A DNA stretch of 64,000 bases. Origin: Klebsiella pneumoniae (lineage in GTDB: Bacteria > Pseudomonadota > Gammaproteobacteria > Pseudomonadales > Pseudohongiellaceae). Under the pieces are notes generated by a model. That model did not search any database. It saw only the letters and a list, made by a program, of their open reading frames with translations, and had not been told where the DNA came from. Every line of letters starts with the position of its first letter. Within the stretch, counting starts at the first letter, position 1. Shown piece after piece: positions 26,648 to 36,265 of this stretch. The stretch is taken from positions 1 through 64,000 of the forward strand of contig CAMCRC010000002.1 in NCBI GenBank assembly GCA_945877175.1, read 5' to 3'. A program made the position numbers and the translations under genes.

Positions 26648-26668
26648 AGTCCCGGTTTTCCGGGTCTC
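26647..26668 (+). terminator. GC-rich hairpin immediately after argA
   Basis: GAGTCCCGG-TTTT-CCGGGTCTC forms a stem of nine positions with one mismatch starting at the last base of the argA stop. No clear T-run follows, so it may act as an mRNA 3'-end stabiliser or weak terminator rather than a strong intrinsic one. Confidence 0.45.
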
Positions 26669-26759
26669 CAGTCATCACAGCCGTCATACAAGCGGCGTAC
26701 GATTGTCCCTGACCCACTTCACTAAACACGGTTGACTACGCAACCAAGGAGATCGCTTC

Positions 26760-27689
26760 ATGAAGAAATTATTGTTGACCGCACTGGTGAGTCTCGCGGC
26801 CAGCGCTGCACAGGCCCAGGCTCCTGCTGCCACACCCGGCCCCTTCGCTGCAGGCGGCCCGCTGGGCACTGTCAATGAGGCCGGCGTGGCAACGCCAATG
26901 TCCAGCAACGTGAAAGTATTCGGCAGCTTCCGCACCGCCGAGAGCTGCACCTTTGACCCCGACCGCAATCTTATCATCGCCATGAACAACGGCATCCCGC
27001 AGAACCTGCAGGAAAACGATGGTTATGCATCCCTGATCAATCCGGACGGCAGCGTGCACACCTCCAAGTGGATCGGCGCCACACGTGACGGCCTGACACT
27101 GAACCAGCCTCTGGGCAGCGCGATCCTCAATGGCGTGCTCTACACCGTGGACATCGACACCGTGCGCATGTTCGACCTGGCCACCGGAGCCCCGATGGGT
27201 GCCGTAGCCGTGCCGGAAGCCACTGGCCTGAACGGCGTGGCCGTTGCAGCAGACGGCACCGTTTACGCCTCGAATACCGGCGGCACCCAGCGCATCTACA
27301 AGGTCACTGCGAGCGGCGAGACCTCCGTATTTGCGGAAGGCGCGCCAGTGGCATCGCCCAATGGCCTGGCCATCGACAATGACGGCAACATCGTCATGGT
27401 GAATATTGCAGACAATGCCGTGGTGACGTACAACCCTGCGGGCGAAGTCGTGTTGACCGAGCGCGCAGCGGAAGGCGGCAACGACGGCGTGGTAATCATG
27501 GCGGATGGCACGAAGTACGTGAGCAGCGTGCGCTTCGGCAGTGTCTCCCGCATTCGTCCCGGTCAGGAAGCGGAAGTCATCGCGGTGGGCATCCCGTCAG
27601 CGGCGTCCATGTGCTATGACTCGATCCAGAACCAGTTGGTCATTCCGATGAACCAGAACAATGCGCTGGCGTTCATTCCGCTGGATTGA
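26760..27689 (+). CDS. Exported SMP-30/NHL-type beta-propeller protein
   Basis: This 309-residue protein has a signal peptide (MKKLLLTALVSLAASAAQAQ) and repeated propeller strands with the spacing of SMP-30/gluconolactonase proteins: ESCTFDPDRNLIIAMNNG, LNGVAVAADGTVYASNTG, PNGLAIDNDGNIVMVNIADN and NDGVVIMADGTKYVSSV. It should sit in the periplasm or outside the cell. Members include lactonases and strictosidine-synthase-like hydrolases, but the substrate is not predictable. It is a single-gene unit with CAAGGAGATC before the ATG. Confidence 0.8.
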   Translation: MKKLLLTALVSLAASAAQAQAPAATPGPFAAGGPLGTVNEAGVATPMSSNVKVFGSFRTAESCTFDPDRNLIIAMNNGIPQNLQENDGYASLINPDGSVHTSKWIGATRDGLTLNQPLGSAILNGVLYTVDIDTVRMFDLATGAPMGAVAVPEATGLNGVAVAADGTVYASNTGGTQRIYKVTASGETSVFAEGAPVASPNGLAIDNDGNIVMVNIADNAVVTYNPAGEVVLTERAAEGGNDGVVIMADGTKYVSSVRFGSVSRIRPGQEAEVIAVGIPSAASMCYDSIQNQLVIPMNQNNALAFIPLD

Positions 27690-27706
27690 TCAGTGTGGTG
27701 GGTCCG

Positions 27707-27851
27707 CCCCGACGTGAATGATTGGTCGGGGCCGGGCCGGGGTAGCGAGCGGTCTGCTCAGGACACGCCGTGAACCCATCCATGGGGGCTCGGCTGCCGC
27801 CGTCCAGGCGGCAGACGGTCCTGCGCAGACCGCTCGCTACCCCGGCCCGGC
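27707..27851. repeat. Long inverted-repeat element C with a preceding hairpin
   Basis: A hairpin CCCCGAC/GTCGGGG (27707-27731) is followed by a 121-base element. Its perfect 26-base arms GCCGGGCCGGGGTAGCGAGC (continuing GGTCTG) at 27731-27756 and the reverse complement at 27826-27851 enclose an inner hairpin CTGCCGCC/GGCGGCAG near 27794-27813. ORFs here are translations of the repeat. Similar intergenic elements are, to my memory, common in marine gammaproteobacteria. The bases 27852-27977 show nothing further. Confidence 0.8.
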
Positions 27852-27977
27852 GCCTTTCCAACATCGCACGTTGACGACTTTCCCCACCGCACTGCGTTTG
27901 TGAGAAAGTGTGGCGCTGCACACTGAAGACTCCTCCAACTCACTTCTTTGAAGCAATGCCACGCCTTTCGTTCAAGG

Positions 27978-28544
27978 CTAAGCGTTGTCTTCCCGTGACA
28001 TGGTCTTCAGGCGGTTGTTGACGTCACGGCTGCTGCGGATACGCGCGTCGCCGTCGTGGCTTGCCGCTGATTTTGCGAGCCGGTCATAGAGCACCACGTT
28101 GACCGTCGCCGCCAGATTCATGCAGCCGATGGTCGGAATATAGACCACACTGTCTGCCGCATGAATGATCGCCTGAGGGATCGAGCCATCCTCCGGCCCG
28201 AAGACATACAGGGCGTGCAGCGGGTGCTCGAATTCCGGAAGAGACATCGCCCCTTCTGCCAGCTCCACGCACACGATCTGCATGCCCTCCGGCAGCGCAG
28301 ACAGCATGTTGTCCACCTGCAGCAGCGGAATTTTCGCGTTGAAACCCTTGGTGTCCGTGTGAAAGCGCACAGCGTGGTCGAAACGCTCGCCGGTGTAGCG
28401 CACGGCTTGCGCCTGATAGCATCCGGCAGCACGCAGGATGGCACCGACATTGGTGGGCGTCTTGGGGTCGATCAGGCCGATGACACAACTGCCAGGCGCT
28501 GATATGTCCGTCTCTGGCAGCGTGATTTCAGATCTCTCTTTCAA
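27978..28544 (-). CDS. SPOUT (TrmH/SpoU) family RNA methyltransferase
   Basis: This 188-residue protein has the SPOUT methyltransferase motifs. Motif 1 is IGLIDPKTPTNVGAILRAAGCY, motif 2 is LHALYVFGPEDGSIPQ and motif 3 is VYIPTIGCMNLAATVNVVLYDRL. These form the trefoil knot that binds SAM. The protein methylates a ribose or base in tRNA or rRNA, but the target is not clear. Its start overlaps the end of folA by 17 bases, so it is the last gene of the lgt-thyA-folA operon. Confidence 0.87.
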   Translation of the reverse strand: MKERSEITLPETDISAPGSCVIGLIDPKTPTNVGAILRAAGCYQAQAVRYTGERFDHAVRFHTDTKGFNAKIPLLQVDNMLSALPEGMQIVCVELAEGAMSLPEFEHPLHALYVFGPEDGSIPQAIIHAADSVVYIPTIGCMNLAATVNVVLYDRLAKSAASHDGDARIRSSRDVNNRLKTMSREDNA

Positions 28545-29034
28545 GAATCAAGAAACTGTAGTCGTAGGGATTCGGCCCGTGTGCCGCAAAATCCTCACGT
28601 CCCAACTCATGCCACTGCGCCAGATCCAGTGGCGGGAAATGCGCGTCGCCCTCGACATCGGCGTGCACCTGGGTCAGATAAAGGCGGTCCGCGAGCGGCA
28701 GTGCCAACGCGTAAATCTGCGCACCGCCGATCACCACTGCCTCCTCCGCGCCGTCGATCAGACAGATCTTTTCCGCCAGCGCCAGTGCCTGCTCCAGCGT
28801 CTGCACGACGCGCGCACCTTCAGCTTGAAAACCAGCGTCCCGGGTGATGACGATATTGGTGCGGCCCGGCAGCGGGCGCCCGATGGAGTCCCAGGTCTTG
28901 CGCCCCATGATGATGGGCTTGCCCAGCGTGACGCGCTTGAAGTACTTGAGGTCTTCCGGCAGATGCCAGGGCAGCGTGTTGTTGCGGCCGATGGTGCGAT
29001 TGCGGGCCATGGCCCAGATCAAGGCTAGCTTCAC
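28528..29034 (-). CDS. folA: Dihydrofolate reductase
   Basis: This 168-residue enzyme reduces dihydrofolate with NADPH. The N-terminus LALIWAMARNRTIGRNNTLPWHLPEDLKYFKRVTLGKPIIMGRKTWDSIGRPLPGR carries the substrate site, and EEAVVIGGAQIYALALPLADRLYLTQV the NADPH site. It regenerates the folate oxidised by ThyA, encoded just upstream. The downstream SPOUT gene overlaps its end. Confidence 0.95.
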   Translation of the reverse strand: MKLALIWAMARNRTIGRNNTLPWHLPEDLKYFKRVTLGKPIIMGRKTWDSIGRPLPGRTNIVITRDAGFQAEGARVVQTLEQALALAEKICLIDGAEEAVVIGGAQIYALALPLADRLYLTQVHADVEGDAHFPPLDLAQWHELGREDFAAHGPNPYDYSFLILEREI

Positions 29035-29061
29035 GCAACGCCCTCCTGCAGTGAACGTGGA

Positions 29062-29856
29062 TCAGATGGCGACGGGCGCCTTGATGTGCGGATGGGATTC
29101 ATAACCGACGAGTTCGAAATCATCATACGCATAGCTGAAGATGTCGGCAGGACGGCGCTTGATCACCAGGGTCGGCAGTGGCAGCGGCGAGCGCGCGAGC
29201 TGCAGTTGCGTCTGCTCCAGATGATTGCTGTACAGGTGCGTGTCGCCACCGGTCCAGATGAAGTCGCCCACTTCCAGATCACACTGCTGCGCCACCATGT
29301 GGGTCAGCAAGGCGTAGGAGGCGATATTGAACGGCACGCCCAGGAAGGTGTCGGCCGAGCGCTGATACAACTGGCAGGACAGCTTGCCGTTGGCCACGTA
29401 GAACTGGAACAGGGAATGGCAGGGCGGCAGCGCCATCTGATCCACATAGGCCGGGTTGTAGGCCACTACCATCAGGCGGCGGGAATCCGGGTTGCGGCGA
29501 ATCTGCTCAATGAGCTTGCTGATCTGGTCCACGGACTGACCGTCCGGGCCTGGCCAGGAGCGCCACTGGAAACCGTACACGGGCCCCAGGTCGCCGTTCT
29601 CATCGGCCCACTCGTCCCAGATGGAGACGCCGTTTTCCTTGAGATAACGAATGTTGGTGTCCCCGGTCAGAAACCACAGCAGCTCATGGATGATGGAGCG
29701 CAGGTGCAGTTTCTTGGTGGTCAGCACCGGGAAACCTTTGGAAAGGTCGAAACGCATCTGGTGGCCAAACACGGACAGCGTGCCGGTGCCGGTGCGGTCG
29801 CCCTTGGGGGTCCCTTCATCCAGGATTCTCTGCAGCAGATCGAGGTATTGCTTCAT
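29062..29856 (-). CDS. thyA: Thymidylate synthase
   Basis: This 264-residue enzyme, the same length as in E. coli, makes dTMP from dUMP and methylene-THF. The catalytic cysteine is in [14 protein letters not shown] and the folate/dUMP site in [14 protein letters not shown]. The start [15 protein letters not shown] at ATG 29856 overlaps the lgt stop as ATGA; the ORF-track start 234 bases upstream is inside lgt and is not used. Confidence 0.96.
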   Translation of the reverse strand: MKQYLDLLQRILDEGTPKGDRTGTGTLSVFGHQMRFDLSKGFPVLTTKKLHLRSIIHELLWFLTGDTNIRYLKENGVSIWDEWADENGDLGPVYGFQWRSWPGPDGQSVDQISKLIEQIRRNPDSRRLMVVAYNPAYVDQMALPPCHSLFQFYVANGKLSCQLYQRSADTFLGVPFNIASYALLTHMVAQQCDLEVGDFIWTGGDTHLYSNHLEQTQLQLARSPLPLPTLVIKRRPADIFSYAYDDFELVGYESHPHIKAPVAI

Positions 29857-30653
29857 GGGGATACGCGTCCAGTCGGGCCGGGGGCATAGGCCAGCTTCAG
29901 CAGCCAAAGCCCTGCAATGATCATGGGCAGGGAGAGTACCTGCCCCATCGTCATCCAGTCCAGCGCGACGAAGCCCAGCCAGGAGTCGGGCTCGCGATAG
30001 AACTCCACGAAGAAACGTTGCAGACCGTAGCCGACGCCGAAGAAGCCCGACACCGCATAACGCGGACGTGGCGTCGAGGAAAACCACCACAGCAGACCGA
30101 ACAACAGAATGCCTTCAAGCGCGAACTGATAGAGCTGCGAAGCATGGCGCGGGGCGGCATCCACATGGGGAAACACCATGCCCCAGGGCACGTCGGTGGG
30201 GCGACCCCACAGTTCGCCGCCGATGAAGTTGCCCAGTCTGCCAGCCCCCAGCCCGAAGGGCGCGAGCGGTGCAATGAAGTCCAGCACCTCGAAATAGTGC
30301 TTGCCCAGTTTGCCGGCATACCAGTACAGCGCGACCATCACCCCTAGAAAACCGCCATGGAAGGACATTCCTCCTTCCCACACCCGCAGCAGCCACAACG
30401 GGTCTTCCAGCAGGCGGTCGAAATTGTAGAAGAACGCCGAGCCTACGCGTCCGCCCAGCACAGCACCAAGCGCCCCGTAGAAGATCAGGTCGGCAATCTG
30501 CTCATCCGACCATTGTCCGGGCGCGCGTGACGCCCGAATTTTCGCCAGCCACCAGGCGCCACCAAAGGCGACGATGTACATGATGCCGTACCAGTGAACT
30601 GACAGAGGGCCAAGCGAAAAGGCGACGGGATCAAACTGGGGATAAGTCAGCAT
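29853..30653 (-). CDS. lgt: Prolipoprotein diacylglyceryl transferase
   Basis: This 266-residue inner-membrane enzyme adds a diacylglycerol group to the lipobox cysteine of lipoproteins. It has about seven hydrophobic segments. The signature region appears as [16 protein letters not shown] (catalytic His) and [32 protein letters not shown], with the key Arg and Asn residues. It is the first gene of lgt-thyA-folA-methyltransferase. The 276-base upstream gap holds a short hairpin but no clear gene. Confidence 0.95.
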   Translation of the reverse strand: MLTYPQFDPVAFSLGPLSVHWYGIMYIVAFGGAWWLAKIRASRAPGQWSDEQIADLIFYGALGAVLGGRVGSAFFYNFDRLLEDPLWLLRVWEGGMSFHGGFLGVMVALYWYAGKLGKHYFEVLDFIAPLAPFGLGAGRLGNFIGGELWGRPTDVPWGMVFPHVDAAPRHASQLYQFALEGILLFGLLWWFSSTPRPRYAVSGFFGVGYGLQRFFVEFYREPDSWLGFVALDWMTMGQVLSLPMIIAGLWLLKLAYAPGPTGRVSP

Positions 30654-30748
30654 GCAGGGCTTCTTGAACGGGATGAACCTGAGGAGTGGTGATGCTCCCT
30701 TATGCTCAGAGGGCTTGTCAAGGCGGGGGAGGATGGAAGGATGTGAGG

Positions 30749-30776
30749 CTGACGACGTCTTCCGTGAAGTCGTCAG
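30749..30776. other. Hairpin in the lgt-ptsP intergenic region
   Basis: CTGACGAC (30749-30756) and GTCGTCAG (30769-30776) form a perfect 8-bp stem with a 12-base loop. No T-run is adjacent. The remainder of 30654-30929 is non-coding; near 30838-30890 it becomes AT-rich. I see no RNA gene. Confidence 0.4.
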
Positions 30777-30929
30777 TACTCGATATGTCCCTATGTCGCT
30801 TCATCTCCTGAAGCCATCCTTTGACGCATTATCCTGATTTAATTGACTATTCATGTAGGAATATTGCCATGAATCAAAAATAAACAAGGCGTCAGTCCCG
30901 CGGCACGGGCAATTGATCGAGGGATCGCA

Positions 30930-33203
30930 TCAGTTGTTGCGTGAAGTTCGCAGCAAACGGTCAACGCCTGCGTTGTACAGCGCCATGTCCACGCAGTTTC
31001 GCACCGACTGGGCATCGTCCAGTTCCATGACCTGTGCCAGGAGTTCTTTCGCAACACTCAGGGGCACGCTGCGGATGACAGCCTTCACCTTCAGCAGCGT
31101 GGTCGCATTCATGGAAAGAATGTCGAAGCCCATGGCTATCAGCAGAATGGCTGCACCGGGGTCCCCGGCCATCTCCCCGCAGATGCTCACGGGTCGGTTC
31201 TCGCGATGAGCTTCCGTCACGACGTGCTGCAACGCCTGCAGCACGGCAGGGTGGAATGAGGAATACAGGCTGGCCACGCGGGGATTGTTGCGGTCAACGG
31301 CCAGCAGATACTGCGTCAGATCATTGCTGCCCACGGAGATGAAATCCACCAGCCGACACAATGCGCGCGTCTGATACACGGCCGCCGGCAACTCGATCAT
31401 CACACCAATGGGCGGCATGCGCACGTCGTGTCCTTCTTCGCGCAACTCGCGCCAGGCCCGCTTGATGATCTGGATTGACCCAGTGACTTCCTGCACATTG
31501 GAGATCATCGGCAGCATGATCTGCAGATTGTCGAGTCCCTCACTGGCGCGAATCATGGCCCGCACCTGCGCGATGAAGATCTCGGGGTGGTCGAGGGTGA
31601 CGCGGATGCCGCGCCAGCCCAGGAAAGGGTTCTCTTCCTCGATGGGGAAGTAAGGCAACGCCTTGTCGCCGCCGATGTCGAGGGTGCGCATGGTCACCAG
31701 TTTCGGTGCAAAGGCCTGCAGTTGTTCACGATAGATATCCGCCTGCTCCTGCTCACTCGGGAAGCGTTCCGCCAGGAGGAAGGGCACTTCGGTGCGGAAC
31801 AGGCCGATACCTTCGGCGCCGTGATCAAGGGAACGCACCACGTCCGACATCAGACCTGTGTTCACCCACAGATTCACACGATGATGGTCGGGCGTCTCGC
31901 AGGGCAGATGGATCAGGCCTTCCAGCCCTTTGACCAGCTGCTCCTCTTCCTTGATGACTTCCCGGTAGCGGTTGCGCAGCTGATCCGAAGGATTGCTGTA
32001 GACCTGGCCGTTATAGCCATCGACGATCAGTTCGCGTCCATCCAGCTGGCGATAGGGCAGATCCACCACGCCCATCGCCGTGGGGATGCCCATGGTGCGG
32101 GCCAGAATGGCGACATGCGAGTTGCCCGAGCCTTTCACGGAGATCAGACCCCTCAGCTTTTCCTTGGGCACTTCGGCCAGCATTGCCGCCGTCAGTTCCT
32201 CACCCACCAGAATGGTATCGTGGGGGTACTCTGCCTTCACGACGTCTTGATCCTGCAGATAGAACAGCACGCGGCTGCACAGATCCTTGATGTCGGCGGC
32301 ACGCTCGCGCAGATACGGGTCCTTCATCAGCTCGAACGAACGGACATGATCCTTCGCCACATCGGCCAGCGCCCCTTGTGCCCAGTTGCCGAGACGGATG
32401 CGATCCTGCACTTCCTTGCCAAGCGCGTCGTCATCCAGCATGCGCAGGTAGACCGCGAACAGCTCGCGCTCTTCCGGGCGCAGTCGATTCTCAAGAGACG
32501 TGGCCAGCCGGCTCATGTCATCGCGCACGGCCTGCAGCGCGCCGTTGAAGAATTCCACTTCCTTTTCGACATCGGTACAGGCGCGATTGGGGATAAGGTC
32601 CAGGTCAGCTGGCGGAAACACAACCACGGCATGGCCGATCGCCACGCCCGTGGAGCCGGCGACGCCGCTGAAACTGGTGTCAGACTTGCGCTGACCGGAG
32701 GGACTCATGCCTTGAATAGCGCCCGTGGCTTCGGCCGCGGCAATCACGCCTGCCAGCTGGGCTGACAAGGTGATCAGGAAGGCCTCTTCGCCTTCATCGA
32801 AGCTACGCTTTTCACGGTGCTGCACTACGAGCACCCCCAGCACTTTGCGATGGTGGATGATGGGCACACCCAGGAAGGAGCTGAACTGCTCTTCGCCGGT
32901 TTCAGACAAGTAGTGATAACTGGGGTGGGATTGCGCGTCTTCCAGATTGACCGGCTCGGCATTTCTGGCGACCAGGCCGACCAGGCCTTCCCCCAGCTGC
33001 AGACTGACATGGCCAACCGCCGACTTCTTGAGCCCTTCAGTCGCCATGAGCACGTGGCTGTTGATCTCGGAATCCAGCAGGTAGACGGAGCACACCTGTG
33101 TGTTCATGGCATCCCGCACTCGGGAAACGATGACATTGAGGGCAGACTGCAGATCCTTCGCAGTGTTTACCTCTTGGACTATTTCACGCAATCGTTCAAG
33201 CAT
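30930..33203 (-). CDS. ptsP: PtsP, GAF-domain phosphoenolpyruvate phosphotransferase (EI-Ntr)
   Basis: This 757-residue protein is the first component of the nitrogen phosphotransferase relay, phosphorylating NPr from PEP. An N-terminal GAF domain (about 1-160) senses small molecules, in enterics glutamine and 2-oxoglutarate. The phosphohistidine is in GSGNSHVAILARTMGIPTAMG, and the PEP-binding C-terminal domain has LGWRGIRVTLDHPEIF and FISVGSNDLTQYLLAVDRNN. It lies 13 bases downstream of rppH in the usual proteobacterial pair. Confidence 0.94.
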   Translation of the reverse strand: MLERLREIVQEVNTAKDLQSALNVIVSRVRDAMNTQVCSVYLLDSEINSHVLMATEGLKKSAVGHVSLQLGEGLVGLVARNAEPVNLEDAQSHPSYHYLSETGEEQFSSFLGVPIIHHRKVLGVLVVQHREKRSFDEGEEAFLITLSAQLAGVIAAAEATGAIQGMSPSGQRKSDTSFSGVAGSTGVAIGHAVVVFPPADLDLIPNRACTDVEKEVEFFNGALQAVRDDMSRLATSLENRLRPEERELFAVYLRMLDDDALGKEVQDRIRLGNWAQGALADVAKDHVRSFELMKDPYLRERAADIKDLCSRVLFYLQDQDVVKAEYPHDTILVGEELTAAMLAEVPKEKLRGLISVKGSGNSHVAILARTMGIPTAMGVVDLPYRQLDGRELIVDGYNGQVYSNPSDQLRNRYREVIKEEEQLVKGLEGLIHLPCETPDHHRVNLWVNTGLMSDVVRSLDHGAEGIGLFRTEVPFLLAERFPSEQEQADIYREQLQAFAPKLVTMRTLDIGGDKALPYFPIEEENPFLGWRGIRVTLDHPEIFIAQVRAMIRASEGLDNLQIMLPMISNVQEVTGSIQIIKRAWRELREEGHDVRMPPIGVMIELPAAVYQTRALCRLVDFISVGSNDLTQYLLAVDRNNPRVASLYSSFHPAVLQALQHVVTEAHRENRPVSICGEMAGDPGAAILLIAMGFDILSMNATTLLKVKAVIRSVPLSVAKELLAQVMELDDAQSVRNCVDMALYNAGVDRLLRTSRNN

Positions 33204-33216
33204 GTTCAGGGTTCCG

Positions 33217-33702
33217 TCAGGTGCGTACGAATTGATTCAGGGGCTTCACCAGCTCCTTGAGCGCCTGGCGGTAGACTTCACGCTTGAAGTCGATGACCTG
33301 ACTGAGAGGGTACCAGAAGCTTACCCATTGCCAGTCATCGAACTCGGGACTGTTGTTGGATGCCAGATTGATCTTCTGATCTTCGGAACGCAGTCCGAGC
33401 AGATACCACTTCTGCTTCTGGCCAATGCACGTGGGATTGGTATTCTGGCGAATCAGGTTCCTGGGAAGATGGTAATACAACCATCCTTTGGTGGAGGACA
33501 GTATCTGCACGTCGGCAGACTCCAGCCCGACTTCTTCCTTCAATTCGCGAAACATGGCCTGCTGTAGTCGCTCCCCATGACGGATGCCGCCCTGGGGGAA
33601 CTGCCAGGCCTCCTGGCCAATGCGCTTGGCCCACAACAGCTGGCCGCGCGTGTTGCAGATGATGATGCCGACATTTGGTCTGAACCCTTGAGAATCTATC
33701 AT
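33217..33702 (-). CDS. rppH: RNA pyrophosphohydrolase
   Basis: This 161-residue Nudix enzyme removes pyrophosphate from the 5' end of mRNAs and starts RNase E-dependent decay. The complete Nudix box is [23 protein letters not shown] (G-5x-E-7x-REU-EE-GU). The N-terminus [17 protein letters not shown] and the segment LVKPLNQF near the end are typical of RppH. It is followed by ptsP after 13 bases. Confidence 0.95.
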   Translation of the reverse strand: MIDSQGFRPNVGIIICNTRGQLLWAKRIGQEAWQFPQGGIRHGERLQQAMFRELKEEVGLESADVQILSSTKGWLYYHLPRNLIRQNTNPTCIGQKQKWYLLGLRSEDQKINLASNNSPEFDDWQWVSFWYPLSQVIDFKREVYRQALKELVKPLNQFVRT

Positions 33703-33865
33703 CGCGCACCCGGTTCCTGTCGTTGAAAAGCATCATCGGCATTGTTTCACAACTGCGAAGGATTGTTCAACGGGATGACAGGAATCGGCCGACGGGGCTG
33801 GCACGGCCGCACACGGCGCAGGGTATAATGCGCGCTCATTCACGCATCCGCCGGACATCAGCCCC

Positions 33866-34549
33866 ATGACTCTTGCCATTTTCGACCTCGACAACACGCT
33901 GCTGCGTGGCGACAGCGATCACTCCTTCGGGGACTTTCTCATCAGCAAAGGGCTCGTCGACGCCGTGCAGCACAAGGCGCGCAATGACTACTTCTACCAG
34001 CAGTACAAGAATGGCGGCCTGGACATGGTGGCCTATACCGAATTCGTGGTCAGCGCGCTGCAAGGCATGTCCCGTGCGCAGCGTGACGCACTGCACCGCG
34101 ACTACATGCGCGATTTCATCGAACCGATGATGCTGCCCGCTGCCGAAGCGCTGCTGGAAACCCATCGCCTGCGTGGTGATTATTGCCTGATCATTACAGC
34201 AACGAACCGCTTCATTACCGAACCGATTGCCGCTCGTTTGGAAGTGGATGCCCTGATCGCCACAGACCTGGAGCTCGTTGACGACGAGTTCACTGGACGG
34301 ATTGTGGGCATACCGAGTTTTCAGGCGGGGAAGGTGCAGCGACTGACACATTGGCTGGAGGCATACAACGCTCAAAGTGCGTCTGGCAAGGCGCCGCTTG
34401 GCATGGAGGACAGTGTGTTCTACAGCGATTCATTCAATGACTTGCCGTTGCTGGAGCGCGCCACGCGCGCAGTTGCTGTGGACCCCGATGACACCCTGCG
34501 CGGCATAGCCGAAGCCAGGGGCTGGGAGATCATCACCCTGCGCGGGTGA
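33866..34549 (+). CDS. HAD-IB family phosphatase (SerB-like)
   Basis: This 227-residue hydrolase has the HAD nucleophile motif IFDLDNTLLRGDSD (Asp8 and Asp10). Motif II is a Thr in LIITATN, and motif IV is FYSDSFNDLPLLERA. Proteins of this subfamily (HAD-SF-IB, PSPase-like) dephosphorylate phosphoserine or histidinol phosphate or have unknown substrates. The closest family neighbours in pseudomonads sit next to rppH, as here. A TATAAT box at 33824-33829 lies 37 bases upstream. Confidence 0.85.
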   Translation: MTLAIFDLDNTLLRGDSDHSFGDFLISKGLVDAVQHKARNDYFYQQYKNGGLDMVAYTEFVVSALQGMSRAQRDALHRDYMRDFIEPMMLPAAEALLETHRLRGDYCLIITATNRFITEPIAARLEVDALIATDLELVDDEFTGRIVGIPSFQAGKVQRLTHWLEAYNAQSASGKAPLGMEDSVFYSDSFNDLPLLERATRAVAVDPDDTLRGIAEARGWEIITLRG

Positions 34550-34570
34550 GTCCCGACCCCTTGCTGCAGG

Positions 34571-35092
34571 TCACTGCAGTGACACCAGCGAGATCTCCAC
34601 AATCAGATCATCCGCCAGCTGCTCCAGCTGGCGCTGCAGGGCGTGCACATCCAGATCGGCCGGCACCTTCAGTTCAGCCTGCGCATTGAACAGCGATTCT
34701 CCCGACATGGGCGCGGTGGTGCATTGCGTGGCCAGCTCCTCCACATTCACATGCTGCAGGGCTAGAGCGCGGGAAATTTCCTTGATGATGCCTGGCCGGT
34801 CATTGCCCACCAGGGTCAGACGCAGTGAGCGCTGCCGGGCTGGCGCTTCGCTCAGTCGCACCTTTTCCACGACCAGTTTCAGCGCCGAGGACAATTTCTG
34901 CAGGTCCTGAATCAACGCGTCAGCATGCGCATCTGCCACACTGACGCGCAGAATGCCGGCAAACTTGCCTGCCAGGTGGGACATATTGCTTTCCAGCCAG
35001 TTGCCGGAATGCCTGGCGATGGTATCAGCCAGCATCTCGACGAGACCAGGCTTGTCATCACCAATGACTGTGAGTACCAGATAGGTGGACAT
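34571..35092 (-). CDS. gcvR: GcvR-type ACT-domain regulator
   Basis: This 173-residue protein consists of two ACT domains: YLVLTVIGDDKPGLVEMLADTIARHSGNWLESNMSHLAGKFAGILRVSV at the N-terminus and LRLTLVGNDRPGIIKEISRALALQHVNVEEL near residue 90. E. coli GcvR binds glycine and antagonises the activator GcvA of the glycine cleavage operon. A complete gcvTHP set lies 13 kb away. The ATG is three bases after the stop of the SoxC-like gene, so the two are probably co-transcribed, which is unusual. Confidence 0.8.
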   Translation of the reverse strand: MSTYLVLTVIGDDKPGLVEMLADTIARHSGNWLESNMSHLAGKFAGILRVSVADAHADALIQDLQKLSSALKLVVEKVRLSEAPARQRSLRLTLVGNDRPGIIKEISRALALQHVNVEELATQCTTAPMSGESLFNAQAELKVPADLDVHALQRQLEQLADDLIVEISLVSLQ

Positions 35093-35095
35093 GGC

Positions 35096-36265
35096 TCAGC
35101 CCCCAATCATCACGCGCCGTGGAAACTGGCCGAACTCTTCCCAGTAACTCACGCGCTCTGGCAGCTCTTCCGCCGTGCCCTGCACGCGACCATTGCTGTC
35201 AGTGACACGTGACACCAGTGTGTGTTCGCCGGGCTGCGCGCCCTGCCAGTCGAAGCTGAACAGCTTCCACGAGAACTGCGAGGCTTCCGGGTCGAGGGTC
35301 GCCTGTTGCCAGGGTCCGTTGTCGATGCTGACTTCCACGCTGCGCAGCGGAGTGCCGTCATTTAGCACGAAACCACGGACAGTATGGGCATTGCCATTGC
35401 GCGTGACGCGGACGATGGCTGACTTCAGATTCATTTTCGCCACTGAATTTTCCACCCAGCGCTCCGTGCCGCCCACGACTTCCCGCTTCAGGGTGACGTA
35501 GTCACGGCCCATGAAGCGCCCCATATAGCGCGTATCCTGCACGTGGATCTGCGTCAGCCATTTCACGTTGGCCACGCCATACCAGCCGGGCGCCAGCAGG
35601 CGGACGGGCTTGCCGTGGAAATGCGGCAGCGCTTCACCATTCATCTCGAAGGCCAGCAGGTTGTTCTCGTTCATGGCGTCTTCCACCGACATGCTGCGCG
35701 CAAAGGCCTTGGGCACCTTGCGGCCTCGAATCTCTTCTTCGCCGATATCAGCGCCGAAAAACACCACTTCCTTGCCTTCTGGCTGAATGCCTGCTTCCGT
35801 GAGGATGTCGCGCAGGCTGACACCGCGCCAGGTGGCATTGCCGATCAGACCGTGAAAGAGGCGATTGCCGTTGCCGCCGCACTCAAAGCCGACGTCCTTT
35901 TCGATGACGGGACGACTGCGCAGCTGCTCGAGGGAAAAACTCAGCGGGCGATCCACCAGTCCTGTCACGTTCAGCTGGTAGCTTGCATTGTCCACTTCCG
36001 GCTGACCGTAGTGCTGCACGAGGTAGAAGTCATCATTGTCGGTGTAGAAGGAATTGATGCGGCGCGTATCGAGAAAATGCGTGGCGCCCGGTCGAACGGG
36101 CTGCGGATTGAAGGTGTCGGGCACATCGGTGAAGGGCACATCCAGCTCGCCCTGGGCAAGGGCAGGCATCATCCAGTGAGGAAAACTCATGGCCCCCAGG
36201 GTCACGACACCTGTATTGAGTGCTCCCTTAAGAAGCTTTCGTCGATCTGGATTCTCCGGATGCAT
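35096..36265 (-). CDS. SoxC-like periplasmic molybdopterin sulfite oxidase
   Basis: This 389-residue protein has a Tat-like signal (DRRKLLKGALNTGVVTLGA) with the twin arginine, so it is exported folded. The molybdenum-cofactor domain shows the cysteine ligand in VGFECGGNGNRLFHG. The C-terminal dimerisation domain is of the sulfite-oxidase type (SVEVSIDNGPWQQATLD). I chose ATG 36265 so that the Tat motif is near the start. Without an adjacent cytochrome subunit, the electron acceptor is elsewhere. Sulfite oxidation is the best guess; other Moco oxidases share this fold. Confidence 0.85.
   Translation of the reverse strand: MHPENPDRRKLLKGALNTGVVTLGAMSFPHWMMPALAQGELDVPFTDVPDTFNPQPVRPGATHFLDTRRINSFYTDNDDFYLVQHYGQPEVDNASYQLNVTGLVDRPLSFSLEQLRSRPVIEKDVGFECGGNGNRLFHGLIGNATWRGVSLRDILTEAGIQPEGKEVVFFGADIGEEEIRGRKVPKAFARSMSVEDAMNENNLLAFEMNGEALPHFHGKPVRLLAPGWYGVANVKWLTQIHVQDTRYMGRFMGRDYVTLKREVVGGTERWVENSVAKMNLKSAIVRVTRNGNAHTVRGFVLNDGTPLRSVEVSIDNGPWQQATLDPEASQFSWKLFSFDWQGAQPGEHTLVSRVTDSNGRVQGTAEELPERVSYWEEFGQFPRRVMIGG

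Noticed and set aside
27673-27921. ORFs over inverted-repeat element C
   Set aside because: Both strands encode similar peptides because of the palindrome; no independent coding evidence.
29857-30090. N-terminal extension of thyA in the ORF track
   Set aside because: It lies within lgt in another frame and lacks ThyA similarity; the ATG at 29856 gives the exact family length.
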